Part shown: piece by piece, positions 8,796 through 16,552 of the stretch
How positions within the stretch are numbered: the first letter of the stretch is position 1
How the letters are laid out: each line of letters opens with the position of its first letter
NCBI RefSeq assembly: GCF_003031405.1
Contig: NZ_CP020469.1
Span: 186,001 to 250,000, forward strand
Direction: 5' to 3'
Source: Halomonas sp. 'Soap Lake #6'
GTDB taxonomy: Bacteria; Pseudomonadota; Gammaproteobacteria; Pseudomonadales; Halomonadaceae
Length of the DNA stretch: 64,000 nt
Program-made: the position numbers and the translations under genes
The notes under the pieces: generated by a model
Database searches by the model: none
What the model was told of the DNA's origin: nothing
Seen by the model: the letters and a program-made list of their open reading frames with translations, nothing else

Positions 8796-9704
8796 ATGAT
8801 TAGGGGGGCGGATATATCTATTTCTCAGCTACGCGTTTTGCTTACAGTAGCGGATGATAAATCCTATACACGTGCGGCAACTCGCCTTGGCGTCAGTCAG
8901 TCGGGTGTGAGTCATTCCATGCATGCACTTGAGAAACTGGCGGGTGGCCCGCTGATCATAAAAAGCCCAGAAGGCTTGGTACCCACCGCGCTAGGAGAGT
9001 TAGTGCTTACTAGTGCCAGGAAGATTGTTGGTGAGCTTCAGGTACTAAGTCAGCAACTCGCACAGTTTCATAGTGACGTGGATGAAACGCTAAAAGTAGG
9101 TGTTATCCCTAGCGCGTTAGCAGGCTGGCTGTCTCCCTTGCTTGCGAGCTTTACGAGCCGTTACCCGGATGCCGTCAGCCTTGTTCTGGAAGGAATGGAG
9201 GAGGAGATAAAAGAGTGGGTGGAAAGCGGCGTGATCAACATGGGGGTTACAACCGATGTCACTCAGTTGAACCCAACCTACTGGCGTGAGCACTTTGATT
9301 GGCAGCTATTAAAGAAGGATGAGATTGTTGCCGTGCTGCCTGAAAGCCATCCACTCAGTAGGCAAGCTAGCGTGACGGTGGCGGAACTAGCGGAGCACCC
9401 TCTTGTTATGTCGTCAGGCGGTTGTGAAGCGCTGATCCAGCAAATATTTGCCTACTCGTTGGAAGAGGTTGATACCTTCCAGGTCGATTTTTGGGTACGC
9501 GACACGCGCACGTTATTGCAGATGGTAGCTGGCGGTGTCGGTGTGAGTTTGGTTCCTACCTTGGCGTTAAACAGCAAGCCAATAGCCAATGTTGTGATCC
9601 GGCCGTTAACTCCCCGACGTAACCGGAACCTAATTGCCTTTTGGCCAAAAAAGCAGCCGCTCAATAAGGTAGGAAGGCAATTATTGAAAGAATGCCAGTC
9701 ATAA
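8796..9704 (+). CDS. LysR family transcriptional regulator
   Basis: A 302-residue LysR-type regulator. The N-terminal helix-turn-helix is clear (SISQLRVLLTVADDKSYTRA, then SQSGVSHSMHALE), with a type 2 periplasmic-binding-like effector domain from about residue 90. It is transcribed divergently from the EctA-like gene with 94 bases between the starts, the classic arrangement for a LysR regulator and its target. Control of the EctA/EctC/DMT operon is therefore likely. Base composition is near backbone. Confidence 0.85.
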   Translation: MIRGADISISQLRVLLTVADDKSYTRAATRLGVSQSGVSHSMHALEKLAGGPLIIKSPEGLVPTALGELVLTSARKIVGELQVLSQQLAQFHSDVDETLKVGVIPSALAGWLSPLLASFTSRYPDAVSLVLEGMEEEIKEWVESGVINMGVTTDVTQLNPTYWREHFDWQLLKKDEIVAVLPESHPLSRQASVTVAELAEHPLVMSSGGCEALIQQIFAYSLEEVDTFQVDFWVRDTRTLLQMVAGGVGVSLVPTLALNSKPIANVVIRPLTPRRNRNLIAFWPKKQPLNKVGRQLLKECQS

Positions 9705-9745
9705 ACATGTAATGCTAAGATTTTGAATTGGAATGATTGAGAGCA

Positions 9746-9916
9746 ATGGATAATGATATGGAACATAACTCGAGCACGTTACATGACCAAGGGACTGATT
9801 GGAAAGTCGAGGTTCGGAGGGCGGCAGATTTTGTAATGAGCTATTGGGCTTTGCTGGGAATTGGAACTCTAGCTCTCTCTGTTATTGCAATGCATGGCTA
9901 TCTGATAGGAGAGTAA
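9746..9916 (+). CDS. Small single-pass membrane protein (56 aa)
   Basis: ATG 9746 to TAA 9916 encodes 56 residues: a polar N-terminus, then one hydrophobic segment near the C-terminus (YWALLGIGTLALSVIAMHGY). A weak purine stretch (GAGAG) precedes the start. It sits 41 bases after the LysR gene on the same strand. I do not recognise a family. The remaining ~150 bases before the exporter gene at 10071 show nothing supportable. Confidence 0.4.
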   Translation: MDNDMEHNSSTLHDQGTDWKVEVRRAADFVMSYWALLGIGTLALSVIAMHGYLIGE

Positions 9917-10070
9917 ATTCGACTTAGCATTACCTCTTCTGATGTGGTTGCAGGCTTGCCGACCCTAAAAAGGCTGCCTTTGCAAGCTGCCCAGTGCTGC
10001 TTGAGCGAACAGTGGATGTGGCGATCGTTGCTATTAAGCGCTGAATCGCCACCGAATAAGAGCGTACTAC

Positions 10071-11270
10071 CTACCTCAGCTGTTTATACCGCGTTAATCC
10101 TATAAGCGCAGCCAACGTAATCACTGCCATGCCGCCTGTATAGACGATAAGTGGCCATGCAGTACTACCATTTAGCGCTATCACAGCACTCGTGCCTATA
10201 ACGCCGACTATGAGGCTCTGAACGCAGAAGTGTAGGGCGACCGCAGTGCCTGCCATCTCGCTGAATTCATGTAGTGCTCCATTGGCTGTCACCGATGTTG
10301 TGAATACGATGCCAACCGCAACCAGCCACATGGGTAACACGAAAGACCAAAAGCTGGGAGTTAGGAAGATCTGGCCCAGCCCAAGCAAACTCGCACTGAA
10401 AAGTAGTATTAGCATGCCTCGAGTCACGCAACCGGGGATTCCCCAGCGAGCCACGAAGCGCTTGGCAAAGCGTGTTGTACCGATCATCGCGAGTGCTACT
10501 GTAGCGAAGGCATAGCTGAAACCCAGTTCAGAGAAGCCTGCCCCTTCGATGAGTACCCGCGGGGCGGTAGAAAAGAACACAAAGAACGAGCCCATTGCGG
10601 TGCCGAAAGCCAGTGTATAAGTCCAGAAGTAAAAACTCCTAAGTACGATACCAAAGCTTGCTCCGCTAGCTTGTGTTCTAGTCCTCTTGGTTTCATGCCA
10701 TTTCGGTAATACGAATGGCAGTGCTATGAGTGCTGAGATACAAAGGGCAAGGAATATGGCTTCCCAGCCGAAATATCTCGCAATTAAGGCTCCTGCAATT
10801 GGGCCGAGCGCGGGAACGAAAGCCAACATCGCGTTCATTAGGCTATAGATGACTGCGCTTTCGGGAGTATCCGCATAAACGTCGCGTACTGTTGCGAAAA
10901 CGGCCACCAGCATCGCAGCTGCCCCAACTGCTTGTACTAGCCGTAGTAAAACGAAAAGCCAAGCTGAAGTGGTAACCGCGAGTGCCAATGAAGTTGCAGC
11001 GAATACTAATACCCCGCCAATTAGTATTGGGCGCCGGCCAAAACGATCTGAAAGCGGCCCAAAGACAATCTGGCCTACACCTAGCATAATCATGTAGAGG
11101 GTAAGCGTAAGCTGCACTACCTCGGGCGTTGTTCCGAGAATTGTCGGCATAGCAGGCAAAATCGGCAGATAAATGTCCATACCGAGCGATGCTAGAATAT
11201 TAAAAGGAGCCAGTAGCACCAGCGCTACCGGCAGGCTGTAAGTCCACAGCCGAGGATTTTTAATAGGCAC
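10071..11270 (-). CDS. CmlA/FloR-like MFS phenicol efflux transporter
   Basis: A 399-residue, 12-TM MFS exporter. Blocks recall CmlA/FloR chloramphenicol-florfenicol exporters: LASLGMDIYLPILPAMP, GPLSDRFGRRPILIGG, ATVRDVYADTPE, FFVFFSTAPRVLIEGAGFSE, TTRFAKRFVARWGIPGCV. Energised by the proton gradient, it would expel amphenicols or related compounds across the inner membrane. I chose the GTG at 11270 because it has a GGAGG ribosome binding site eight bases upstream; the frame can extend to 11288. It lies alone, with no resistance-cassette hallmarks such as attC visible. Divergence from FloR suggests an intrinsic environmental homologue. Confidence 0.82.
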   Translation of the reverse strand: MPIKNPRLWTYSLPVALVLLAPFNILASLGMDIYLPILPAMPTILGTTPEVVQLTLTLYMIMLGVGQIVFGPLSDRFGRRPILIGGVLVFAATSLALAVTTSAWLFVLLRLVQAVGAAAMLVAVFATVRDVYADTPESAVIYSLMNAMLAFVPALGPIAGALIARYFGWEAIFLALCISALIALPFVLPKWHETKRTRTQASGASFGIVLRSFYFWTYTLAFGTAMGSFFVFFSTAPRVLIEGAGFSELGFSYAFATVALAMIGTTRFAKRFVARWGIPGCVTRGMLILLFSASLLGLGQIFLTPSFWSFVLPMWLVAVGIVFTTSVTANGALHEFSEMAGTAVALHFCVQSLIVGVIGTSAVIALNGSTAWPLIVYTGGMAVITLAALIGLTRYKQLR

Positions 11271-11339
11271 GATAAAACCTCCGCGCAAATAAGATTATTT
11301 GGCGGCGGCCTACATTTAAGGAAGTGGTTTAAGCAGGCT

Positions 11340-11372
11340 GCCGCAACAACGAGAAAGCAAAGTTGTTGCGGC
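11340..11372. repeat. Perfect 11-bp inverted repeat (hairpin) upstream of the exporter
   Basis: GCCGCAACAAC (11340-11350) and GTTGTTGCGGC (11362-11372) form an 11-bp perfect stem with an 11-base loop. It lies 69 bases upstream of the exporter start. A T-run (about 11385-11391) lies downstream on the plus strand, so it may be a terminator for plus-strand transcripts or part of the exporter's leader region. CmlA-type genes are known to be controlled by leader attenuation, but no leader peptide was recognised here. Confidence 0.5.
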
Positions 11373-11530
11373 TTAGTGGTCTGACTTTTTTGAATCCATA
11401 AGTTAGCGCTTCAGTGTTTGGCCTAATGGCTTTAATAGCCTATCAGGCAGAGGGGAGAACGCAAGCCGCCTGCTACAATTGAGGGGGTGAGATAATCACT
11501 TAGGATGGTGATTGGCTAGACTCATTAAGG

Positions 11531-11665
11531 ATGCTCAGTGCATTGAACGGCCTTTTGTATTTTGTGCGTATGCTTACTGGGAGCAGCATGGCGAACGAAG
11601 AGATCAAACGGAATCTTAGGGAAGGGGGTATGAGATATACAAGAAGTTGGTGGTCACCCTTATGA
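11531..11665 (+). CDS. Possible 44-aa ORF overlapping fic
   Basis: ATG 11531 opens a 44-codon frame (MLSALNGLLYFVRM... ending RSWWSPL) whose TGA overlaps the Fic start ATG 11662 (ATGA). The position is where small antitoxins of Fic toxins sit, and the overlap suggests coupling. The canonical inhibitory motif (S/T)xxxE(G/N) is absent, and the ribosome binding site is poor, so it may be only a chance frame or a decayed antitoxin. Confidence 0.25.
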   Translation: MLSALNGLLYFVRMLTGSSMANEEIKRNLREGGMRYTRSWWSPL

Positions 11666-12273
11666 GTCGCTATGTTGTTTCTGGTAGCGAAGGCGACTAC
11701 CAACCTGGCTCGGAAAATAGGGTGCTGGGTAATCTCGTTGGAATCACTAGCCCAACAGAGATGAATATTGCAGAAACGGAGCTGCTCGAAGCTCTCTATA
11801 TACAGGTTTTTGACGCCTTCCCCGAAATGCTCACTTTCCAGGCGATTTGCCAGTGGCATCGAGCTTGGCTGGGCAATGTGTATCGTTGGGCGGGCCAATA
11901 TCGAACTGTTGATATGTCCAAACCAAATATTCGGTTTGCATCGCCTATACAGATCCAAAGACTGACAAAAGAGTTCGAGGATCAGTGTCTCTCGCGCTTT
12001 GCTGAACTACCGGAGATGGGTGACGAACAACTGGTCGCATTTCTTGCCGAAACGCATGTTGAGTTCATACTGATCCACCCATTCCGAGAGGGAAACGGGC
12101 GTATATCACGCTTGCTGCTGGATGTGATGGTCGTCAAAGCAGGTGCTCAACCACTGGATTACAGCCTATGGAATGAGCATAAAGACTACTATTTCAAAGC
12201 GATTCAGGCCGGGCGAGATGGTGACTATCAGTTTATTGAACGATTGATTCGAGATGTTTTGGAGACGCAGTAA
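11662..12273 (+). CDS. Fic family protein (probable AMP transferase)
   Basis: A 203-residue single-domain Fic protein. The N-terminus RYVVSGSEGDYQPGSENRVLGN and YRWAGQYRTVDMSK are typical of short bacterial Fic proteins, and the catalytic motif HPFREGNGRISR is complete (His, acidic residue, GNGR). Such proteins transfer AMP from ATP to target Tyr/Ser/Thr residues and often act as toxins. No inhibitory (S/T)xxxE(G/N) helix is visible in the protein itself. ATG 11662 is preferred to TTG 11647 because of the overlap with the small upstream frame. It sits among several Fic/RhuM remnants. Confidence 0.85.
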   Translation: MSRYVVSGSEGDYQPGSENRVLGNLVGITSPTEMNIAETELLEALYIQVFDAFPEMLTFQAICQWHRAWLGNVYRWAGQYRTVDMSKPNIRFASPIQIQRLTKEFEDQCLSRFAELPEMGDEQLVAFLAETHVEFILIHPFREGNGRISRLLLDVMVVKAGAQPLDYSLWNEHKDYYFKAIQAGRDGDYQFIERLIRDVLETQ

Positions 12274-12300
12274 GAAGGGTTAGATAGACTGCGGACAGTC

Positions 12301-12465
12301 TCAAAAAGCCAAGGTCAATTTAGCAAAACGACGCGAACGAGACTTGAGTCGTTTCTCAACCGCTGCCGTGCGCTCACCTGTTTCTATCGCGCTTGAGCTG
12401 GCGACTGCACGCACAATACGCTCTCGGGAAACAGTGACTTTATTAGTTGGGGTCTTGCGAACCAT
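12301..12465 (-). CDS. Small basic protein of unknown function (54 aa)
   Basis: ATG 12465 is preceded by AGGAG at good spacing, and a TATAAT hexamer lies about 32 bases upstream of the start on the minus strand, with ACGACA 18 bases before it as a possible -35. The 54-residue product is basic (MVRKTPTNKVTVSRERIVR..., RLKSRSRRFAKLTLAF). No family recognised. It converges with the Fic gene, ending 27 bases from its stop. Promoter, ribosome binding site and frame together make a real gene likely. Confidence 0.5.
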   Translation of the reverse strand: MVRKTPTNKVTVSRERIVRAVASSSAIETGERTAAVEKRLKSRSRRFAKLTLAF

Positions 12466-12544
12466 CACAATGCTCCTAGAACAGATCGATAGTAACCATT
12501 ATAGCAGTAACATCGCTGGGCTGTCGTGCATGATATCCAGTCTT

Positions 12545-12757
12545 GGAGGCGGTCAAGTAGTGGTGCAATCAAACTGCGATAGCGACTTAGATGCGCTGAT
12601 GGAGCATTTAGCCGCCGCCGATTGTGATGATGCACTATTACCCCTAGGTTGTTGTGGTTTCTGGACACACGCTCCAAGGGGCGACGCTGTTAAGGATCGT
12701 CCGTGTACTTATGAAAACCACCTTCTGGCAGCGCCATGCTATTACGATACTGAATGA
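12545..12757 (+). pseudogene. Remnant of an unknown small gene
   Basis: This frame contains the protein-like segment CDSDLDALMEHLAAADCDDA followed by degenerate sequence, without a convincing start or ribosome binding site. It reads like the middle of a decayed conserved gene. I do not recognise the family. Confidence 0.3.
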
Positions 12758-12840
12758 ACACAAGTTTAAGCTGCTAACCGTTTGTTAGTTACGACAGGGG
12801 AGGAGTTTGAGCAAGGTATAAACGCCCGCAAGTAGCAATC

Positions 12841-12954
12841 GTTGGCCAAGGTAATAAAGCCACCACAACACAGGATTTGGCGGAGCTGTTGGAAAAAGGC
12901 TGCCTTCATAAGCTAACCGGCGGTGGGCAGTGCACGTTTTATTCGGGTTCCTGA
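12841..12954 (+). pseudogene. C-terminal fragment of a second Fic-family gene
   Basis: The frame encodes GNKATTTQDLAELLEKGCLH and then KLTGGGQCTFYSGS before a stop. This resembles the winged-helix tail of larger Fic proteins, normally ending in a GGGRxTxY motif. An in-frame stop lies just upstream and no Fic core is present, so only the tail of the gene survives. Confidence 0.5.
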
Positions 12955-13685
12955 GGTGAACAGTGGGTGGCACCTTGTAGTGGCGATTGTAGTTATTAAA
13001 GTGTGATCGCCCCTGAGTTAGTGAAAACTACCTAGGTTCTTCGGCACTAAGTGTGGGATTAACTCTGACAGCCTGATGGTAGCTCCCGTGGGAGTGGGCT
13101 TCAGCTCGCGAATATTTGTACTCCTAGCGTTATGAAACCAAGGGGCTTATGGCGCTCTCCCTCAAAATATAGATAGCTTAGTAGTTTCACCCTGAAGCTT
13201 GAGATACAAAATAGCTAATGAATATTACATCCACATGGAGCGACCGAGAGCCAACAAAAGGGATGGTGTAACGGCTCAGCAACCGCATCAGCAATTTGTC
13301 GGCTGATGCTGTATATCGCGAAGATCTCTAACAGGCAGGACCTCAAACGCTATTATTAGCTGTATAATTACCATATTCCTTAGAAGGCACTGCATCATTA
13401 ATCACCGTTTACAGTGATGAAAGAAGTCAAGACCAAATAGAATAAGCTATTTATCAAACGGGTAGTCAATGATTCGAGATCCGACAACTAGCCAAAATTA
13501 CTACCAAAGTTAAATTTTCAGAAAGTAAATTGTAGTTACTATCCGGCATATGATGAGCTCAAAGCCTGCTACCTACAGCATCGGTAAGTTGTATTATCCA
13601 TGCTCTAGAGGAAGCGGCATGAGGGAAATACACAAGATGGATCTGCTGAGATAGCGGATTCTTTATTTTAAAAAGAGGGTGAAAA
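12955..13685. other. 731-base stretch without a recognisable gene
   Basis: No supported reading frame. It holds a REP-like hairpin (13080-13114) and an 8-bp inverted repeat GCATCAGC/GCTGATGC (13285-13292 and 13302-13309). Composition becomes progressively A+T-rich toward the luxR start, marking the left edge of the quorum-sensing island. Confidence 0.5.
13080..13114. repeat. REP-like element
   Basis: The sequence around CCCGTGGGAGTGGGCTTCAG followed by CTCGCGAA resembles the GTGGGAGCGGGCTT...GCCCGCGAA repetitive extragenic palindromes of Pseudomonas and Halomonas, with imperfect dyad symmetry. Only one copy was noticed in the window, so its repetitive nature is inferred. Confidence 0.45.
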
Positions 13686-14399
13686 ATGCGTGAGAATGAC
13701 GTTTATCTTCTTGCTGAAGTCAAACACAATATCAGTAAAAGAGAGTCTGAGTATAAAGATGTACTTTCTTGGGCTTTTGAAAAAATCGGAATTACTTATT
13801 TTAGCTATGTTTATGTGGGAAGGCGGCCTTCAGAAGCCGATAAAGCGATCATTCTGGGAAACTACCCCAAAGATTGGGTAGATCTTTACGAGTCTCACGC
13901 CCTGTTTCGTAAAGACCCTGTAATTAACCACTCATTTAGAACCTCCACCGCTTTTTTTTGGGGACAGGTAAAAGGAAAAGGCAATAATTCAGAACATATT
14001 TTTGACTTGTCAGCCCAATATGGTATTGAACAGGGTTTTACTATTCCCGTACACGATCCAGGATGCGCTTTTGGCTCAATGCATTTTGCTGCTAGTCAAG
14101 ATGATTCGGAATTTCTTGAGCTGATAGAAAAACACTCTGACCTAATATCTATTATTAGCTATATAGCACATCAGCAACGCCCAGTGGTTGAAGATGTAGA
14201 AACTTATCCACGTTTAACAGAAAGAGAAATTGAGTGTTTGCACTGGGTTGCTATGGGAAAATCTTATGGTGAGATTGCTTTGATATTGTCAGTCTCAGAG
14301 AGAACTATTAAATTTCATGCGCAAAATATAATAAAAAAAATGAACTCCATAAATATTAGGCAGGCGATGACAAAAGCTCTCCAGCTTAATTTAATTTAG
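13686..14399 (+). CDS. LuxR family transcriptional regulator with acyl-homoserine-lactone-binding domain
   Basis: A 237-residue quorum-sensing regulator. The N-terminal autoinducer-binding domain has the invariant set with TraR spacing: Trp64, Tyr68, Asp77, Pro78 and Trp92. The C-terminal LuxR helix-turn-helix is complete (LTEREIECLHWVAMGKSYGE, then VSERTIKFHAQNIIKKM). It binds an acyl-homoserine lactone and then lux boxes. The start has GAGGG in its ribosome binding site. It converges with the luxI gene 17 bases away, and the lux box at 15125 is its probable target. Strongly A+T-rich like the rest of the island. Confidence 0.92.
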   Translation: MRENDVYLLAEVKHNISKRESEYKDVLSWAFEKIGITYFSYVYVGRRPSEADKAIILGNYPKDWVDLYESHALFRKDPVINHSFRTSTAFFWGQVKGKGNNSEHIFDLSAQYGIEQGFTIPVHDPGCAFGSMHFAASQDDSEFLELIEKHSDLISIISYIAHQQRPVVEDVETYPRLTEREIECLHWVAMGKSYGEIALILSVSERTIKFHAQNIIKKMNSINIRQAMTKALQLNLI

Positions 14400-14416
14400 G
14401 GTCCTTGGTTGGTGAT

Positions 14417-15070
14417 TTATCTCATGTTCTTTTTTTTATACGCAATACATAATATGTTGTTAAGTGTTTTTATGTTGCATTGTAGAGTTCCATAATAAAT
14501 TTTTTCATTTAAGGAGCCTATGTCTGAACTAATAATCTTAAGAGGCCATCCACACTGCCTTAAAATACGCATCATCATCGCATCAACTACAACTTCATAG
14601 CTCATAAAACCTTTAACCATGCTAAACTCAATCATACTTATAAAAAGGGCATAAGTTCTTGTGTCAATTCCGCCTATTTTATCATTAGTTACACTATCCT
14701 GAGTGATAAAAAAACGTGATGCCTCCCACATGCTTTTCGAGTTTTTAGCCTTGAAAAAAAGCGGATTTTTTAGTCGCTTTAAGGAGCCGGTCATAAGTGT
14801 AGGAGATGTAGAGGGGCGAAGTCTTACGCAGCCAGATATGTCGCTTTTATCTAATATATAAATATAGTATGAATCATCTTCATCATACTGATCGCACTCT
14901 AAGTCGCCACCTTTATAGCTTTCAATATCCCATTTTTTTCTTTCAATAAATATATTTTTTCGTGAGCGGTATATCTCATTAAGAATGTGATGCGGCATAT
15001 CATTGTAACATGAAGAAATGGTCGTAACTCCAAAAAGTGAACTGCTCAGATTTACCGGGTATTTAAACAT
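14417..15070 (-). CDS. LuxI family acyl-homoserine-lactone synthase
   Basis: A 217-residue LuxI protein that makes an acyl-homoserine lactone from acyl-ACP and S-adenosylmethionine. Conserved residues are present: Arg37, Phe41 and Trp47 (R24/F28/W34 of LuxI-type numbering), the acidic pair in ECDQYD, SGCVRLRP and the EASRFFI segment. It converges with luxR. Its upstream region contains a lux box 54 bases before the start and a TAATAT -10 hexamer exactly 20 bases beyond the box, so positive autoinduction is expected. The acyl chain cannot be predicted. A+T-rich. Confidence 0.92.
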   Translation of the reverse strand: MFKYPVNLSSSLFGVTTISSCYNDMPHHILNEIYRSRKNIFIERKKWDIESYKGGDLECDQYDEDDSYYIYILDKSDISGCVRLRPSTSPTLMTGSLKRLKNPLFFKAKNSKSMWEASRFFITQDSVTNDKIGGIDTRTYALFISMIEFSMVKGFMSYEVVVDAMMMRILRQCGWPLKIISSDIGSLNEKIYYGTLQCNIKTLNNILCIAYKKKNMR

Positions 15071-15098
15071 GTATTAGTTCCATTGTTACTTATATAGA

Positions 15099-15104
15099 AT
15101 ATTA
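15099..15104 (-). promoter_or_regulatory. -10 element of the luxI promoter
   Basis: TAATAT on the minus strand, separated from the inner edge of the lux box by exactly 20 bases. That is the geometry of LuxR-activated promoters, where the box replaces the -35 element. On the plus strand an A/T-rich TATTTA-like hexamer lies at about the same distance on the other side of the box. Confidence 0.6.
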
Positions 15105-15124
15105 CTCGTTATTTCTTTTTGTGC

Positions 15125-15144
15125 AACTGTCTCATCGGACAGTT
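15125..15144. promoter_or_regulatory. lux box (LuxR operator) between luxI and the biosynthetic operon
   Basis: A 20-bp perfect inverted repeat, AACTGTC-N6-GACAGTT, fitting the lux-box rule NNCT-N12-AGNN; the symmetry extends to 22 bp (C15124/G15145). It is 54 bases from luxI on one side and 199 bases from the MFS gene on the other. Its symmetry and position suggest bidirectional activation. Confidence 0.85.
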
Positions 15145-15343
15145 GTCATATGAGAATTGTTTGTATTTAATGATGTGGTTGCTTTTAAGATCTTAGTTGA
15201 AATACATTAAATATTATTATGATGTGAGATGGAGTTATAATTTCAATTTTTGTTAGTGTGGGTTTTGTGTTTAGGTTTCCGAGTTTAAATAAATGTTAAA
15301 ACTATATAGTTTATAGTTTAATGCTGCTCACGGGAATAATCGC

Positions 15344-16552
15344 ATGAAAATCAGAAAGTTAAGTGGCAGCAAATTATTGTCGCCATTAAAATTTAAGCAG
15401 TACAAAAGGCTGTTGTTATCAAATACATTAGTGCACATAGGCATGTGGATGACAACTATGTCTGTTGCTTGGCATATGACAGAATTAACGGACTCAGACT
15501 TTTTAGTTGGGCTTGTGCAAACTTCATCTACCTTACCGGTGTTTCTTCTAGCATTATGGGCAGGATATATAGCAGATAAAATGAAAAAATCATCTTATCT
15601 TCTTTTTTCTATTCTGGGTGCAGTTAGTACTATTTTAATATACTCGTTCCTGACATTTTATTTTATTTCAGTTTCGCCGCTAACATTATTGATATTCGTT
15701 TTCACCTTAAATTGTTTTTCTGCTCTTATATGGCCTGCTTGGCAAGCTGCTGTTTCATTAGCAGTGCCAAGAGAGGAAATAAAAAATGCCGCTCTTTTAA
15801 ATGGTTTGAGCTTCAATGTAGGTCGATCACTTGGGCCGGCTATAGCAGGATTTTTAACTTCAATTATCAGTATAAAATCTATTTTTTTATTCAATGCTAT
15901 ATTGATGTTTCCTCTTGCTATAGTTCTCTATAAGTGGAGGAAAAATGAAGTTGCACCAATTAATGATAACGATGGCTTATTGGTCACATATAGTAAAATA
16001 ATAAAATATAAGCCTGCATTGAATCTGTTTTTTATAACTTTTTTAAGTTTTATTTGCGCCAATGGATTTTGGAGCCTACTTCCTGTGTTGATTGCTAACA
16101 CTAATGCTGGAGCCACCAGCTTTGGAACCATAATGGCTCTTACCGGAATTGGTGCTATAGGTGGCACTTTAGTGGCACCAGCAATACGAGAAAAATTATC
16201 TGAAATATGGTTACTTAGATTATCAATGTTAGGATTTTCAGCTATATGTTTAATAAGTCCACATGTATCTGGTTTGTTAGGTTTATATGCGATTTCTATA
16301 ATGTTTGGATCTTTAACTCCTTGGCATATAGCTACCATTAATGCCAGAGCACAGACAGTTACATCTGATAACTTACGCTCTAAAACTTTAGCCATTAATC
16401 TTATTTCAATGTATGGAGGCATGGCTATTGGTGGTGCAACATGGGGCGGAGTATCACAAGCATTTAGTCCGACAGTATCGTTGACAGCATGCGCATTATT
16501 ACTGATTTTTACTTCATTTATAATTAACAAGAGATTTAATGATGAAATATAA
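15344..16552 (+). CDS. MFS transporter (EntS-like MFS_3 type), probable product exporter
   Basis: A 402-residue MFS protein with about 12 membrane segments, of the family that includes enterobactin exporter EntS (LVGLVQTSSTLPVFLLALWAG, YIADKMKKSSY, LNGLSFNVGRSLGPAIAGFL, TPWHIATINARAQ). It is the first gene of a four-gene plus-strand operon whose promoter region holds the lux box. Its end overlaps the ATP-grasp start. In this setting it most likely exports the compound made by the next three genes. Base composition is very A+T-rich (18 of 60 G+C at 16021-16080, against 33 of 60 at 52021-52080). Confidence 0.85.
   Translation: MKIRKLSGSKLLSPLKFKQYKRLLLSNTLVHIGMWMTTMSVAWHMTELTDSDFLVGLVQTSSTLPVFLLALWAGYIADKMKKSSYLLFSILGAVSTILIYSFLTFYFISVSPLTLLIFVFTLNCFSALIWPAWQAAVSLAVPREEIKNAALLNGLSFNVGRSLGPAIAGFLTSIISIKSIFLFNAILMFPLAIVLYKWRKNEVAPINDNDGLLVTYSKIIKYKPALNLFFITFLSFICANGFWSLLPVLIANTNAGATSFGTIMALTGIGAIGGTLVAPAIREKLSEIWLLRLSMLGFSAICLISPHVSGLLGLYAISIMFGSLTPWHIATINARAQTVTSDNLRSKTLAINLISMYGGMAIGGATWGGVSQAFSPTVSLTACALLLIFTSFIINKRFNDEI

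Noticed and set aside
13080..13309. CRISPR-like or origin repeats
   Set aside because: One REP-like hairpin and one short inverted repeat; no regular spacing or repeated units.
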